A stretch of 64,000 bases of DNA from an uncultured Collinsella sp. (GTDB taxonomy: Bacteria; Actinomycetota; Coriobacteriia; Coriobacteriales; Coriobacteriaceae), in NCBI GenBank assembly GCA_902495355.1, contig CABUWV010000011.1, positions 6,089 to 70,088 of the forward strand. The letters are read 5' to 3'. The position numbers and the translations under genes are program-made. Of this stretch, positions 23,401 through 31,219 are shown piece by piece. Within the stretch, counting starts at the first letter, position 1. Each line of letters begins with the position of its first letter. Below the pieces are notes generated by a model. It was not told where the DNA came from and made no database searches. It was given only the letters and a program-made list of their open reading frames with translations.

Positions 23401-26136
23401 ATGCAGCGCGACGCATCGGACACTCGCGTCAATCCAGACCTCATCCTCAAGGCAATTGAGAAAGACGGGGTCGCCGATGACACTCGAACCAGCCGGGGAC
23501 ACCTCAAAATTTTCTTTGGCTACGCTGCTGGCACAGGCAAAACCTATGCGATGCTTCAAGCCGCCCACGCCGCCAAGCGGCGAGGTGTCGACGTCGTCGC
23601 GGGATACATCGAGCCGCACGAACGTCCGGCAACTGCCCATCTTGCACAAGGGCTTGAGAACGTGCCCTGTAAACTCATCGAGCACAACGGCATTGCGCTC
23701 AGCGAGTTCGATCTAGATGCGGCTATCGAACGCGCCCCTCAGCTCATCCTTGTCGACGAGCTCGCCCATACGAATGCGCCGGGGTCTCGCCACGACAAAC
23801 GCTATCAAGACGTCGAGGAACTTCTACATGCGGGCATCGACGTCTATACGACCGTGAACGTTCAGCATATCGAGAGCCTAAACGACATGGTTGCATCCAT
23901 CACCGGCGTTGTCGTGAGCGAACGAATCCCCGACCGTATCTTCGATGATGCCGACCAGGTCGAGCTCGTCGACATAGAGCCCGAAGACCTACTTGAGCGC
24001 CTTCGCGCCGGCCTCGTCTACCGTCCCGCACAAGCCGACCGAGCGCAACAGCATTTTTTTACCGTCGAGAACCTCACCGCACTCCGAGAAATCGCGCTGC
24101 GCCGCTGCGCCGATCGCACCGGTCACCTCACAGACGCCGCACGCGTGCTGGGAAACCGTGACTACTACACCAGGGAGCGTATCTTAGTCTGTGTCTCCCC
24201 GGCGCCGACCAATCCCCGCATCGTCCGTGCCGCCGCACGCATGGCGAAAGCGTTTCGCAGCGAGCTCGTCGCCCTGTTCGTAGAGAGCCCGCGCACGCAA
24301 GCCATGAGCGATGATGAGCGCGCCAAGCTTGCAGCCAATATCGCCCTAGCCGAGCAGCTCGGAGCACATATGGAAACCGTCTATGGCGACGACATCGCGT
24401 TTCAGATCTCCGAGTTCGCGCGCCTGTCGGGTATTTCGAAGATCGTCATGGGGCGCACGGGCGAGCGCAGCAGCGTCCGTCAGGCCCTCTTCGGCCGCAA
24501 ATCTCTCGTAGAACAGCTCATAACATTCGCTCCGAACCTCGACATTTACATCATTCCAGAACAGTCGACTCCGCCCTCCCGACCCAAAGGACGCCGCCAT
24601 GCGCTCGCCCTGCAGCCGCCCAGCAGCCGAAACGTGCTTCGCACGCTGGCTCTCTCTCTTGCCGCCACGGCGATCGGCACGGCTTTCCGCCATCTGGGAT
24701 TTGCCGATTCCAGCATCATATCCCTCTATATCTTCACGGCCCTGCTGACCGCCGTCACCACGACGGGGCGTATCTGCACGATCGTATCGAGCGTGCTCTC
24801 TGTAGTGCTTTACAACTTCTGCTTCGTCACGCCTCTGTTTTCGCTCGCCAGCTACGACCGAAGCTATCTGGTCACGTTCGGCATCATGTTCGCCACCGCT
24901 ATGGTCGCCGGCGAGTTAACTGCGCGCATCGCCGACAACGCCCGTACATCCGCCGAGAACGCATTCAAAACGCGCGTACTCCTCGAAACGAACCAGCTCT
25001 TGCAGCAAGCCCATAGCGCGGAGGAGTGCGCCCGCGTCGCCATGAACCAACTCGTCAAACTGCTAAAACTCGACGTTGTCTTCTACCCCGCCGAACACGG
25101 CACGCTCGGCAAGGCGCTCTATGAGTCCGCTGACACCGAAAACCGATCCGCGTCGCTGCTCACCGACTACGAGCGCGCCGTTGCAACCTGGACCTACACC
25201 AACAACAAGCGCGCGGGCGCAAGCACGCGGACCCTGCCTGAGGCGCGCTGTCTCTACCTCGCGGTTCGCACCGGCGACAAGGTATTCGGTGTCATCGGCA
25301 TCGCCCTGGAGGGGCGCGAGATCGAAGCCTTCGAGCATTCGATCGTCCTATCTATCGTAGGTGAATGCGCCTTGGCGCTCGAAAGCGACCGGGCGGCGCA
25401 AGAGCGCGAAGAGGCTGCGGTCTTGGCGAAAAACGAGCAGCTGCGCGCCAACCTTTTGCGCTCCATCGGCCACGATTTGAGGACACCCCTCACGGCTATA
25501 TCCGGATCTGCGGCAATCCTTCGGAAGAGCGACGAGAAGCTCAGCCTCGAACAACGCTGCGATCTTGCCGATGCCATCTACGACGACTCCCTCTGGCTTA
25601 TCGATACCGTGGAAAACCTCCTCGCCATCACACGCGTCGAGGACGGCACCATTCGCCTCAACTTAACATCCGAGCTCATCGACGAGGTCATCGAGGCCGC
25701 CCTCAGCCATGTCGCCCAAGCATCGCATGGACGTGCCGTCACCATCGAGCACACTGACGACATCCTGCTGGTACGCATCGACGTCCATCTCATCATGCAG
25801 GTGCTTACGAATCTCATCATGAACGCCTTCAAATACACGCCCGAGGACTCGACTGTCACCATCAGCGCACGTCGCGAGGGTGAGTTCATCGTGGTGGACG
25901 TCGCAGACGATGGGCCGGGTGTAGCAGACTGCGACAAGCCTCATATCTTTGAGCGCTTCTTCACCTCAAGCAATACGCGGCCCGTGGATTCGCGTCGAAG
26001 CATCGGCCTTGGGCTGTCGCTCTGCCGCTCCATCGTGGAGGCGCATGGCGGCGTCATCGAAGTTCGCGACAACCACCCCCATGGGGCCGTCTTCCGTTTT
26101 ACCCTGCCTGCCGAGGAGATCGAGATTCATGAATAA
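23401..26136 (+). CDS. kdpD: Osmosensitive K+ channel sensor histidine kinase
   Basis: A 911-residue KdpD. The N-terminal KdpD domain has the Walker-like GYAAGTGKT and the TTVNVQHIESLND block. A universal-stress-protein-like domain follows (about 255-370), then four membrane helices (about 410-505), a GAF-like region, the H-box SIGHDLRTPLTA near residue 690 and a C-terminal ATPase domain (NLIMNAFKYTP, ADDGPGV). It senses K+ limitation and phosphorylates KdpE. The ATG at 23401 follows AAAGG. It is divergent from kdpFABC, unlike the usual single kdpFABCDE order, and overlaps kdpE by eight bases. Confidence 0.95.
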   Translation: MQRDASDTRVNPDLILKAIEKDGVADDTRTSRGHLKIFFGYAAGTGKTYAMLQAAHAAKRRGVDVVAGYIEPHERPATAHLAQGLENVPCKLIEHNGIALSEFDLDAAIERAPQLILVDELAHTNAPGSRHDKRYQDVEELLHAGIDVYTTVNVQHIESLNDMVASITGVVVSERIPDRIFDDADQVELVDIEPEDLLERLRAGLVYRPAQADRAQQHFFTVENLTALREIALRRCADRTGHLTDAARVLGNRDYYTRERILVCVSPAPTNPRIVRAAARMAKAFRSELVALFVESPRTQAMSDDERAKLAANIALAEQLGAHMETVYGDDIAFQISEFARLSGISKIVMGRTGERSSVRQALFGRKSLVEQLITFAPNLDIYIIPEQSTPPSRPKGRRHALALQPPSSRNVLRTLALSLAATAIGTAFRHLGFADSSIISLYIFTALLTAVTTTGRICTIVSSVLSVVLYNFCFVTPLFSLASYDRSYLVTFGIMFATAMVAGELTARIADNARTSAENAFKTRVLLETNQLLQQAHSAEECARVAMNQLVKLLKLDVVFYPAEHGTLGKALYESADTENRSASLLTDYERAVATWTYTNNKRAGASTRTLPEARCLYLAVRTGDKVFGVIGIALEGREIEAFEHSIVLSIVGECALALESDRAAQEREEAAVLAKNEQLRANLLRSIGHDLRTPLTAISGSAAILRKSDEKLSLEQRCDLADAIYDDSLWLIDTVENLLAITRVEDGTIRLNLTSELIDEVIEAALSHVAQASHGRAVTIEHTDDILLVRIDVHLIMQVLTNLIMNAFKYTPEDSTVTISARREGEFIVVDVADDGPGVADCDKPHIFERFFTSSNTRPVDSRRSIGLGLSLCRSIVEAHGGVIEVRDNHPHGAVFRFTLPAEEIEIHE

Positions 26137-26833
26137 TGCCGCTAAGCCACGCGTCCTCTTGGTCGAAGATGACCTGACCGTTCAAAACCTCGTTTCGACC
26201 GCGCTTGACCTTCACGGCTATGTCGTGAGCAAGGTTTGCAACGGCCAGGCCGCCATCATGGATGCGGTGTCGCACGGCCCCAGCCTCATCATGCTCGACC
26301 TCGGCCTTCCCGACATTGACGGTATCGAGGTCATCACGAAGATCCGAAGTTGGTCGGCAGTCCCCATTATCGTCATTTCGGCGCGCACCGAAGATTCCGA
26401 CAAGATTGCAGCACTTGACGCAGGGGCAGACGACTACCTCACCAAGCCCTTTTCTGTGGATGAGTTGCTCGCGCGCGTCCGTGCGAATTTGAGGCGCTCC
26501 TCGATGGCGTCGAGCGAGTCGACAGAAGCGAGCACGTTTGACAACGGTCCGCTGCATATCGACTACGCCGCGGGATACGCGACGAAAGACGGACGCGAGC
26601 TCTCGCTTACCCCAACCGAGTACAAATTGCTCGTCCTTCTAGCGAAAAACGTCGACAAGGTGCTCACCCACACCTTCATCACCCGCGAGATATGGGGCAC
26701 GAGCTGGGACAGCGATCTGGCGAGCCTGCGCGTGTTCATGCGCACCCTGCGCAAGAAGATCGAGGCAGACCCCTCTCACCCCAAGATGATTCAGACGCAC
26801 ATGGGTGTCGGGTACCGCATGCAGCGTCTCTAG
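26129..26833 (+). CDS. kdpE: KdpE response regulator
   Basis: A 234-residue OmpR-type regulator. The receiver domain holds the acidic pair EDD (13-15), phospho-acceptor Asp57 in IMLDLGLPD and the conserved Lys of YLTKPFS. The C-terminal winged helix carries LTPTEYKLLVLLAKN and GVGYRMQRL. The ATG overlaps the kdpD stop (ATGAATAA). It should activate kdpFABC from the 244-bp divergent region, in which I could not define its binding site. Confidence 0.95.
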   Translation: MNNAAKPRVLLVEDDLTVQNLVSTALDLHGYVVSKVCNGQAAIMDAVSHGPSLIMLDLGLPDIDGIEVITKIRSWSAVPIIVISARTEDSDKIAALDAGADDYLTKPFSVDELLARVRANLRRSSMASSESTEASTFDNGPLHIDYAAGYATKDGRELSLTPTEYKLLVLLAKNVDKVLTHTFITREIWGTSWDSDLASLRVFMRTLRKKIEADPSHPKMIQTHMGVGYRMQRL

Positions 26834-26847
26834 CCCGCCCAACAAAA

Positions 26848-26914
26848 AGTTGCGGTGGAATACGGAGTAGATAAGGCCTTTGACAGCCAAAACAGTCCGT
26901 ATTTCACCGCAACT
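26848..26914. repeat. GTTGCGGTG-family inverted repeat, copy 5
   Basis: Almost identical to copy 4 (one base changed in the centre). It lies between the convergent kdpE and the GltD-like gene, where it could act as a bidirectional terminator or transcript end. Confidence 0.85.
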
Positions 26915-26929
26915 GATGGATGGAATGTG

Positions 26930-28147
26930 TTAGAGGCCCAGGTAGCTGGTCATGCCTTCGACGGCGAGCTTGCCGCCTGCCACGGCATGAACCACCGTGA
27001 GCGGGCCGTTAACCACGTCGCCGGCGGCAAAGACGCCAGGCACGGTGGTCATGCCGTTCTCGTCGACCGAAAGCAGGCCACGATGGTCGGTCTCCAGGCC
27101 GCCCGTCGTAAGCACAAGCTTGTCTTTGGGCACCTGCGAAGCCGCAATCACAACTGTGTCGGCAGACACATGGTCGAGCTCCTCCTCGTAGCCCACCACA
27201 TTGTTGTCCTCGTCAAAGATAGCCGTCTCGAACACCGGACCGTTATCGTCGATGGCGCAGATCGCCTTGCCGCACACAATCTCGGCACCGTCAAGCTCGG
27301 TCAGCTCGACCTCGTCGTCGATGGCCGAGATATGGCGCGAGCGTGCATACACAGTGACCTTGCGAGCACCCGAACGCAGCGCCGTGCGGGCCACATCCAT
27401 GGCCACATTACCGGCACCGATGACCGCCACGTTCTGCCCGATAGCCACGCTCGTGGGATCGACCAGGTAATCGATACCAAACAGCACGTTGCCGCGCGAC
27501 TCGCCGGGAATGCCCAGTTTGCGGGCACGCCAGGTACCGGTACCAACAAAGACCGCATCGTAGCCGTCGCGCAGCAGGTCGTCGATATGCAGCGCGCCAC
27601 CAATGGTGGTCGAGGGGCGCACGCGCACGCCAAGCGAGCACATCACGTGACGGTACTTTTGTACGAGCGCACGGGGCAGGCGGAACTCGGGGATACCGTA
27701 TTCCAGCACACCGCCGATCTCGGGGCGCTGTTCAAATACCGTGACGGCACAGCCCAGCTGGGCCATCTTAATGGCCACGGTAATACCGGCGGGACCGGAA
27801 CCGACCACAGCAACCTGTTTGCCACACGACGGCGCGGGCGTCCACTCCTTACGATCTAAATACGCTGTCGAGATATAGTGCTCGATGCTCGAAAAATGCA
27901 CGGGTGTGCCCTTACGGCCCTGAATGCAAGCGCCCTCGCACTGGCCCGAATGATTGCACACCATGGAGCAGACCGCGCTCATGGGATTGTTCTGGAACAG
28001 TAGCTCGCCCGCCTCTTCTAGACGACGCTGTTTGAACAGGTCGATGACCTGCGGAATAGGCGTCTGAACTGGGCAGCCCTTAAGCTGACAGAACGCCCTT
28101 TTACAACCCAGGCAACGATTCGCCTCTTCGACAATGTGGATAGCCAC
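26930..28147 (-). CDS. Orphan GltD-like NAD(P)H oxidoreductase
   Basis: A 405-residue protein like the small subunit of glutamate synthase. N-terminal Cys clusters (NRCLGCKRAFCQLKGCPV and CSMVCNHSGQCEGACIQG) bind two 4Fe-4S centres. Two Rossmann folds follow (VVGSGPAGITVAIKMA near 117 and VIGAGNVAMDVART near 240), and AAGDVVNGPLTVVHAVAGGK closes the FAD site. I prefer a GTG start at 28147, four bases after GGGGAG. No GltB partner is in the window, so it probably feeds electrons to another enzyme. It is downstream of the pectin genes on the same strand. Confidence 0.85.
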   Translation of the reverse strand: MAIHIVEEANRCLGCKRAFCQLKGCPVQTPIPQVIDLFKQRRLEEAGELLFQNNPMSAVCSMVCNHSGQCEGACIQGRKGTPVHFSSIEHYISTAYLDRKEWTPAPSCGKQVAVVGSGPAGITVAIKMAQLGCAVTVFEQRPEIGGVLEYGIPEFRLPRALVQKYRHVMCSLGVRVRPSTTIGGALHIDDLLRDGYDAVFVGTGTWRARKLGIPGESRGNVLFGIDYLVDPTSVAIGQNVAVIGAGNVAMDVARTALRSGARKVTVYARSRHISAIDDEVELTELDGAEIVCGKAICAIDDNGPVFETAIFDEDNNVVGYEEELDHVSADTVVIAASQVPKDKLVLTTGGLETDHRGLLSVDENGMTTVPGVFAAGDVVNGPLTVVHAVAGGKLAVEGMTSYLGL

Positions 28148-28250
28148 GCAACTCCCCTTTTTAATGCAATCCAATGGGGCGACGATAAAGACCCTTCACC
28201 GCCGCCCCCATACAGGTAATCTCAATCTGACGACACGACAAAAGCCAATG

Positions 28251-29165
28251 CTATAACTCGCGATGCAAAGCCCCGCAGCAAGCGGACATGTGCTCGAGTG
28301 TCGCCAGGCAGTCAGCCCCCGTCGCCGGCACACTGTTCTCGACCACGCAGGGAATCCCAGGGCAGGCGGCAGCCGCCCAGGCCACCACGGGCTCAAAGTC
28401 GTATCGTCCCGTCTCGCCCACGCCATGGCACACCAGGCGCGAACCCGTACCGTCGCACCAACCGGCTTTGTCCTCGTTGTCGACGACCTCAAAATCCTTG
28501 GCGTGCAGCACGCGAATCTTGCTGCCGCATAAGTAGAGCATGCGCGCGGTAATTTCCTGCGCTTCGTCAACGACGCTGGGGTGCAGCAGCGACACTGGGT
28601 CATAGATCACGCCGAGCGACGGGCTCGAGACGCGCTCCAGCACTTCACGGCAGCGATCTGGCGTGTTAACGGTCTCGTTCCAACCAGGCTCGATCAAAAT
28701 TTGCCCACCCACGGCCTCGGCCCGATCGCAGATGTGTGCAAGCCCGTCTGCAAACGCATCGAGTGCCTCATCGGTCATGCGGTCGTCAGCAACGCGGTTC
28801 TGCGCATTGGGGCGACCGGTCTCGGTACCCACCGGGCAGCCGCCGAGCATCTTGGCAAAGTTCAGGCACGCCTCGTACTCGGCAAAGTTATCCATGAGCT
28901 GTTGGCGATCGGGCGTCGCCAAATTCTTATAGCAGCCGAGCACGGCGACCGAAACGCCCGACTCATCGAGCACGGCACGCAAATGGTCGGCAAGCTCGCT
29001 GGTCAGGCCGCCTCGATCGATCCCCATCGATGCGTAGAGCACCTTGCTCGGCAGCTGAATGCACGAAAAGCCCAGCTCTCCCGCCATGCGAATGCGTTCC
29101 TCGACGGTCCCCTGCGGAAGGTCGTGCAAACGTACACCCGGAGTAATAGCCCCCACGTTATTCAC
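28251..29165 (-). CDS. Sugar phosphate isomerase/epimerase-like TIM-barrel protein
   Basis: About 304 residues of the xylose-isomerase-like (AP endonuclease 2) superfamily. Metal-ligand regions are visible as ILIEPGWNET, YDPVSLLHPSV, RVLHAKDFEVVD and CVVENSVP. The start is uncertain between GTG at 29165, which overlaps the preceding stop as GTGAATAA, and GTG at 29156. The overlap with the GH105 gene indicates coupled translation, so a role in processing a sugar released from pectin is likely. The substrate is unknown. Confidence 0.8.
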   Translation of the reverse strand: MNNVGAITPGVRLHDLPQGTVEERIRMAGELGFSCIQLPSKVLYASMGIDRGGLTSELADHLRAVLDESGVSVAVLGCYKNLATPDRQQLMDNFAEYEACLNFAKMLGGCPVGTETGRPNAQNRVADDRMTDEALDAFADGLAHICDRAEAVGGQILIEPGWNETVNTPDRCREVLERVSSPSLGVIYDPVSLLHPSVVDEAQEITARMLYLCGSKIRVLHAKDFEVVDNEDKAGWCDGTGSRLVCHGVGETGRYDFEPVVAWAAAACPGIPCVVENSVPATGADCLATLEHMSACCGALHREL

Positions 29166-30396
29166 ATCCCTTATGAGCGTTGATGCCCGGGGTGTATCCG
29201 CCAAACGGGTCCTCGATGGAGCACACGCCCGAGGGGGCGAGCGGATCGCGCTTACCGGCCAGCTTGTCGTGATGCATAGTCTCGATATAGGCAAGCACCA
29301 GCGGCGCCACACCTTTTGCATCATTTTTGACCACGGGCTCGCTCATGTAGTAATCAAACGTGCCCTCGCGGTGCGCGGTGTTTCCCAAGCCCGCAACCAG
29401 GCAGATGTTGTCGAGCGCCAGCTGCCCGTCATACTCGGACAGGCAGGTCTCGCAGATGCCGTCGAAGGCGCGACGGCCGTACTGGTAGTAACGCTCGCCC
29501 AGCACGCCCAGACGCACGCCCTTCATGATGGCGTTGGCAAAGATGGCGCTGCCCGACTCCTCCAGGTAGTTGGGGGCGATATTGGGCAGGTTGATGACCT
29601 GATGCCACATGCCGGTCTTCTCGTCCTGATACGGCAGCATGGCGTCGATCAGGTCGTGGAACATCTTGCGAATCTCGTCCTTCTCGGCTGACATCGAAGG
29701 CGGCATGAGCTCCCAGGTATCGATGAGTGCCATGGCAAACCAGCCCTCGGCGCGCAGCCAGAAGTTAGCCGAAAGGCCGGTGACCGGGTCGCACCAGAAC
29801 TGTTTGCGGCTCGCGTCGTAAGCGTGATAGTACAGACCGTTGAGGGGGTTGCGCATCAGGTCATGCACGACCTGGAACATATGGAAGCTGTCCGAGCAGG
29901 CACGACGGTTGTGAAAGCTCAGCTCGTACTGCATGTAGAACGGCTGGGCCATATACATGCCATCGAGCCAGATCTGGTTGGGATAGACGGCCTTGTGCCA
30001 AAACACGCCTTCTTTGGTGCGCGGCTGGGTCTCGAGCTGGCGGTAGATGGTGTCCATGGCGGCACGGTACTTGGGCTTGCCCACCAGGTCATACAGCTTG
30101 TAGAGGGTCTTGCCCGCATTGACGTTATCGAGGTTGTAATCCTGCGGGTTGTAATGCTTGATGGTACCGTCGTCCTGGACAAAGAAATCGATGTAGTCAT
30201 CGGCAAAGGTCAGGTAGCGCTGCTCACCCGTGATCTCGTACAGCTCGATGAGCGCCTTGATCATGCAGCCGTCGATATAGTTCCAGGTGTTCTCCTTGCC
30301 GGCGCGAATCTTTTCGATATTCCAAGCCGGCGCCTGCGGCGTAGAGGTTTCGATCAACTGCTCGATATAACGGTCCAGGATTTGATTGCAGCCCAT
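29158..30396 (-). CDS. GH105 unsaturated rhamnogalacturonyl/galacturonyl hydrolase
   Basis: A 412-residue alpha6/alpha6-barrel hydrolase of the YteR/RhiN type. Candidate catalytic Asp residues are Asp90 in YNLDNVNAGK and Asp145 in IWLDGMYMAQPF, matching the family's pair. It removes the 4,5-unsaturated uronate from the non-reducing end of pectin fragments; the product opens to DKI, the substrate of DhuI/KduI. There is no signal peptide, so it acts in the cytoplasm on imported oligosaccharides. Start 30396 follows AGAGGGG. Two operator palindromes flank the likely promoter upstream. Confidence 0.9.
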   Translation of the reverse strand: MGCNQILDRYIEQLIETSTPQAPAWNIEKIRAGKENTWNYIDGCMIKALIELYEITGEQRYLTFADDYIDFFVQDDGTIKHYNPQDYNLDNVNAGKTLYKLYDLVGKPKYRAAMDTIYRQLETQPRTKEGVFWHKAVYPNQIWLDGMYMAQPFYMQYELSFHNRRACSDSFHMFQVVHDLMRNPLNGLYYHAYDASRKQFWCDPVTGLSANFWLRAEGWFAMALIDTWELMPPSMSAEKDEIRKMFHDLIDAMLPYQDEKTGMWHQVINLPNIAPNYLEESGSAIFANAIMKGVRLGVLGERYYQYGRRAFDGICETCLSEYDGQLALDNICLVAGLGNTAHREGTFDYYMSEPVVKNDAKGVAPLVLAYIETMHHDKLAGKRDPLAPSGVCSIEDPFGGYTPGINAHKGCE

Positions 30397-30421
30397 TGCT
30401 GTCCCCTCTGACATAAACGAT

Positions 30422-30478
30422 AGGTGAACGTTACCCCTAGTGTAACGCGAACGGGAAATATAGGGTGAACGTTAACCC
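30422..30478 (-). promoter_or_regulatory. Two LacI-type operators flanking the GH105 promoter
   Basis: AGGTGAACGTTACCCC (30422-30437) and GGGTGAACGTTAACCC (30463-30478) are centred 41 bp apart, about four helical turns. Between them on the minus strand is TACACT (30439-30444); TTCACC of the upstream operator, 19 bp away, may serve as the -35. This layout suits repression. Confidence 0.65.
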
Positions 30479-30503
30479 TATATTCCCCGCAAACGGCAGA
30501 CTT

Positions 30504-31172
30504 TTAGCGGCAAACGGCGGTGAGACCCGCGGCGATGCGCTGCGCCAGGCGCTCATAGCCGGCAGGACTGTAATGCAGACCGTCCGGCATATAGAGCTCG
30601 CGGTGCTCTGGCAAAAACGGGCTGATGCCACTTTGCGCATACAGGTCAATCACCGGAACGGAGTAGCGGTCACAGACCTCGAGCATCGCCTTTACGTAGG
30701 CGGCCTGCGTCAACCCCAGGTGATTGAGCTCATCGCTTGCCGGGATATCCTTCTCGTGCTTACCGCTCGTCTTGCACGGCGTCATAAACACAAGCTTTGC
30801 CTGGGGCGAACGCGCCGTGATGGTGCGGATCAGGTAATCGAGTGCACCATAGAACTCGTGCACATCGGTACTGCCCAACTCGCCAAGCGGCACGTTGCGG
30901 CTAAAGTCGTTGACGCCGCCAAAGACGATGTAGATATCAGCCGCATTGTCGATGCCGTCCAGGCGCTCGACAAACGAATCGCTGCGGTCGGCCTTGATGG
31001 CGATACGCGAACCCTTGATGCCAAAGTTCTCGACGACCGCGCCTCCCAGCAACGCGCCCAAATGCGAGGTCCACGAGATGTCGTTGCCTCCCCCACCGCA
31101 TCCGTTATCGCCCCATGTGGTCGAATCGCCAAAGCAGCAAATGGTCGATTCACTCAAGCTCTTCGTTTCCAT
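30504..31172 (-). CDS. SGNH/GDSL esterase, likely pectin acetylesterase
   Basis: A 222-residue SGNH hydrolase. Block I is CCFGDSTTWGDNG (Ser about 16), block III GGVNDF (about 87) and block V DGLHYSPAGYERLA (Asp and His about 197-200). The size and GVND form match rhamnogalacturonan acetylesterases. No signal peptide is present, so it would deacetylate imported pectin oligosaccharides. Start 31172 follows GAGGAGAA. It lies between the pectinesterase fusion and GH105, all on the minus strand. Confidence 0.85.
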   Translation of the reverse strand: METKSLSESTICCFGDSTTWGDNGCGGGGNDISWTSHLGALLGGAVVENFGIKGSRIAIKADRSDSFVERLDGIDNAADIYIVFGGVNDFSRNVPLGELGSTDVHEFYGALDYLIRTITARSPQAKLVFMTPCKTSGKHEKDIPASDELNHLGLTQAAYVKAMLEVCDRYSVPVIDLYAQSGISPFLPEHRELYMPDGLHYSPAGYERLAQRIAAGLTAVCR

Positions 31173-31219
31173 AATCTTCTCCTCATCCGCCCATCGGCGG
31201 TCATACAGGAACGTACCGT

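Noticed and set aside
25949..26128. Upstream extension of kdpE
   Set aside because: It overlaps the kdpD ATPase domain in another frame; the ATG at 26129 overlapping the kdpD stop gives a normal KdpE.
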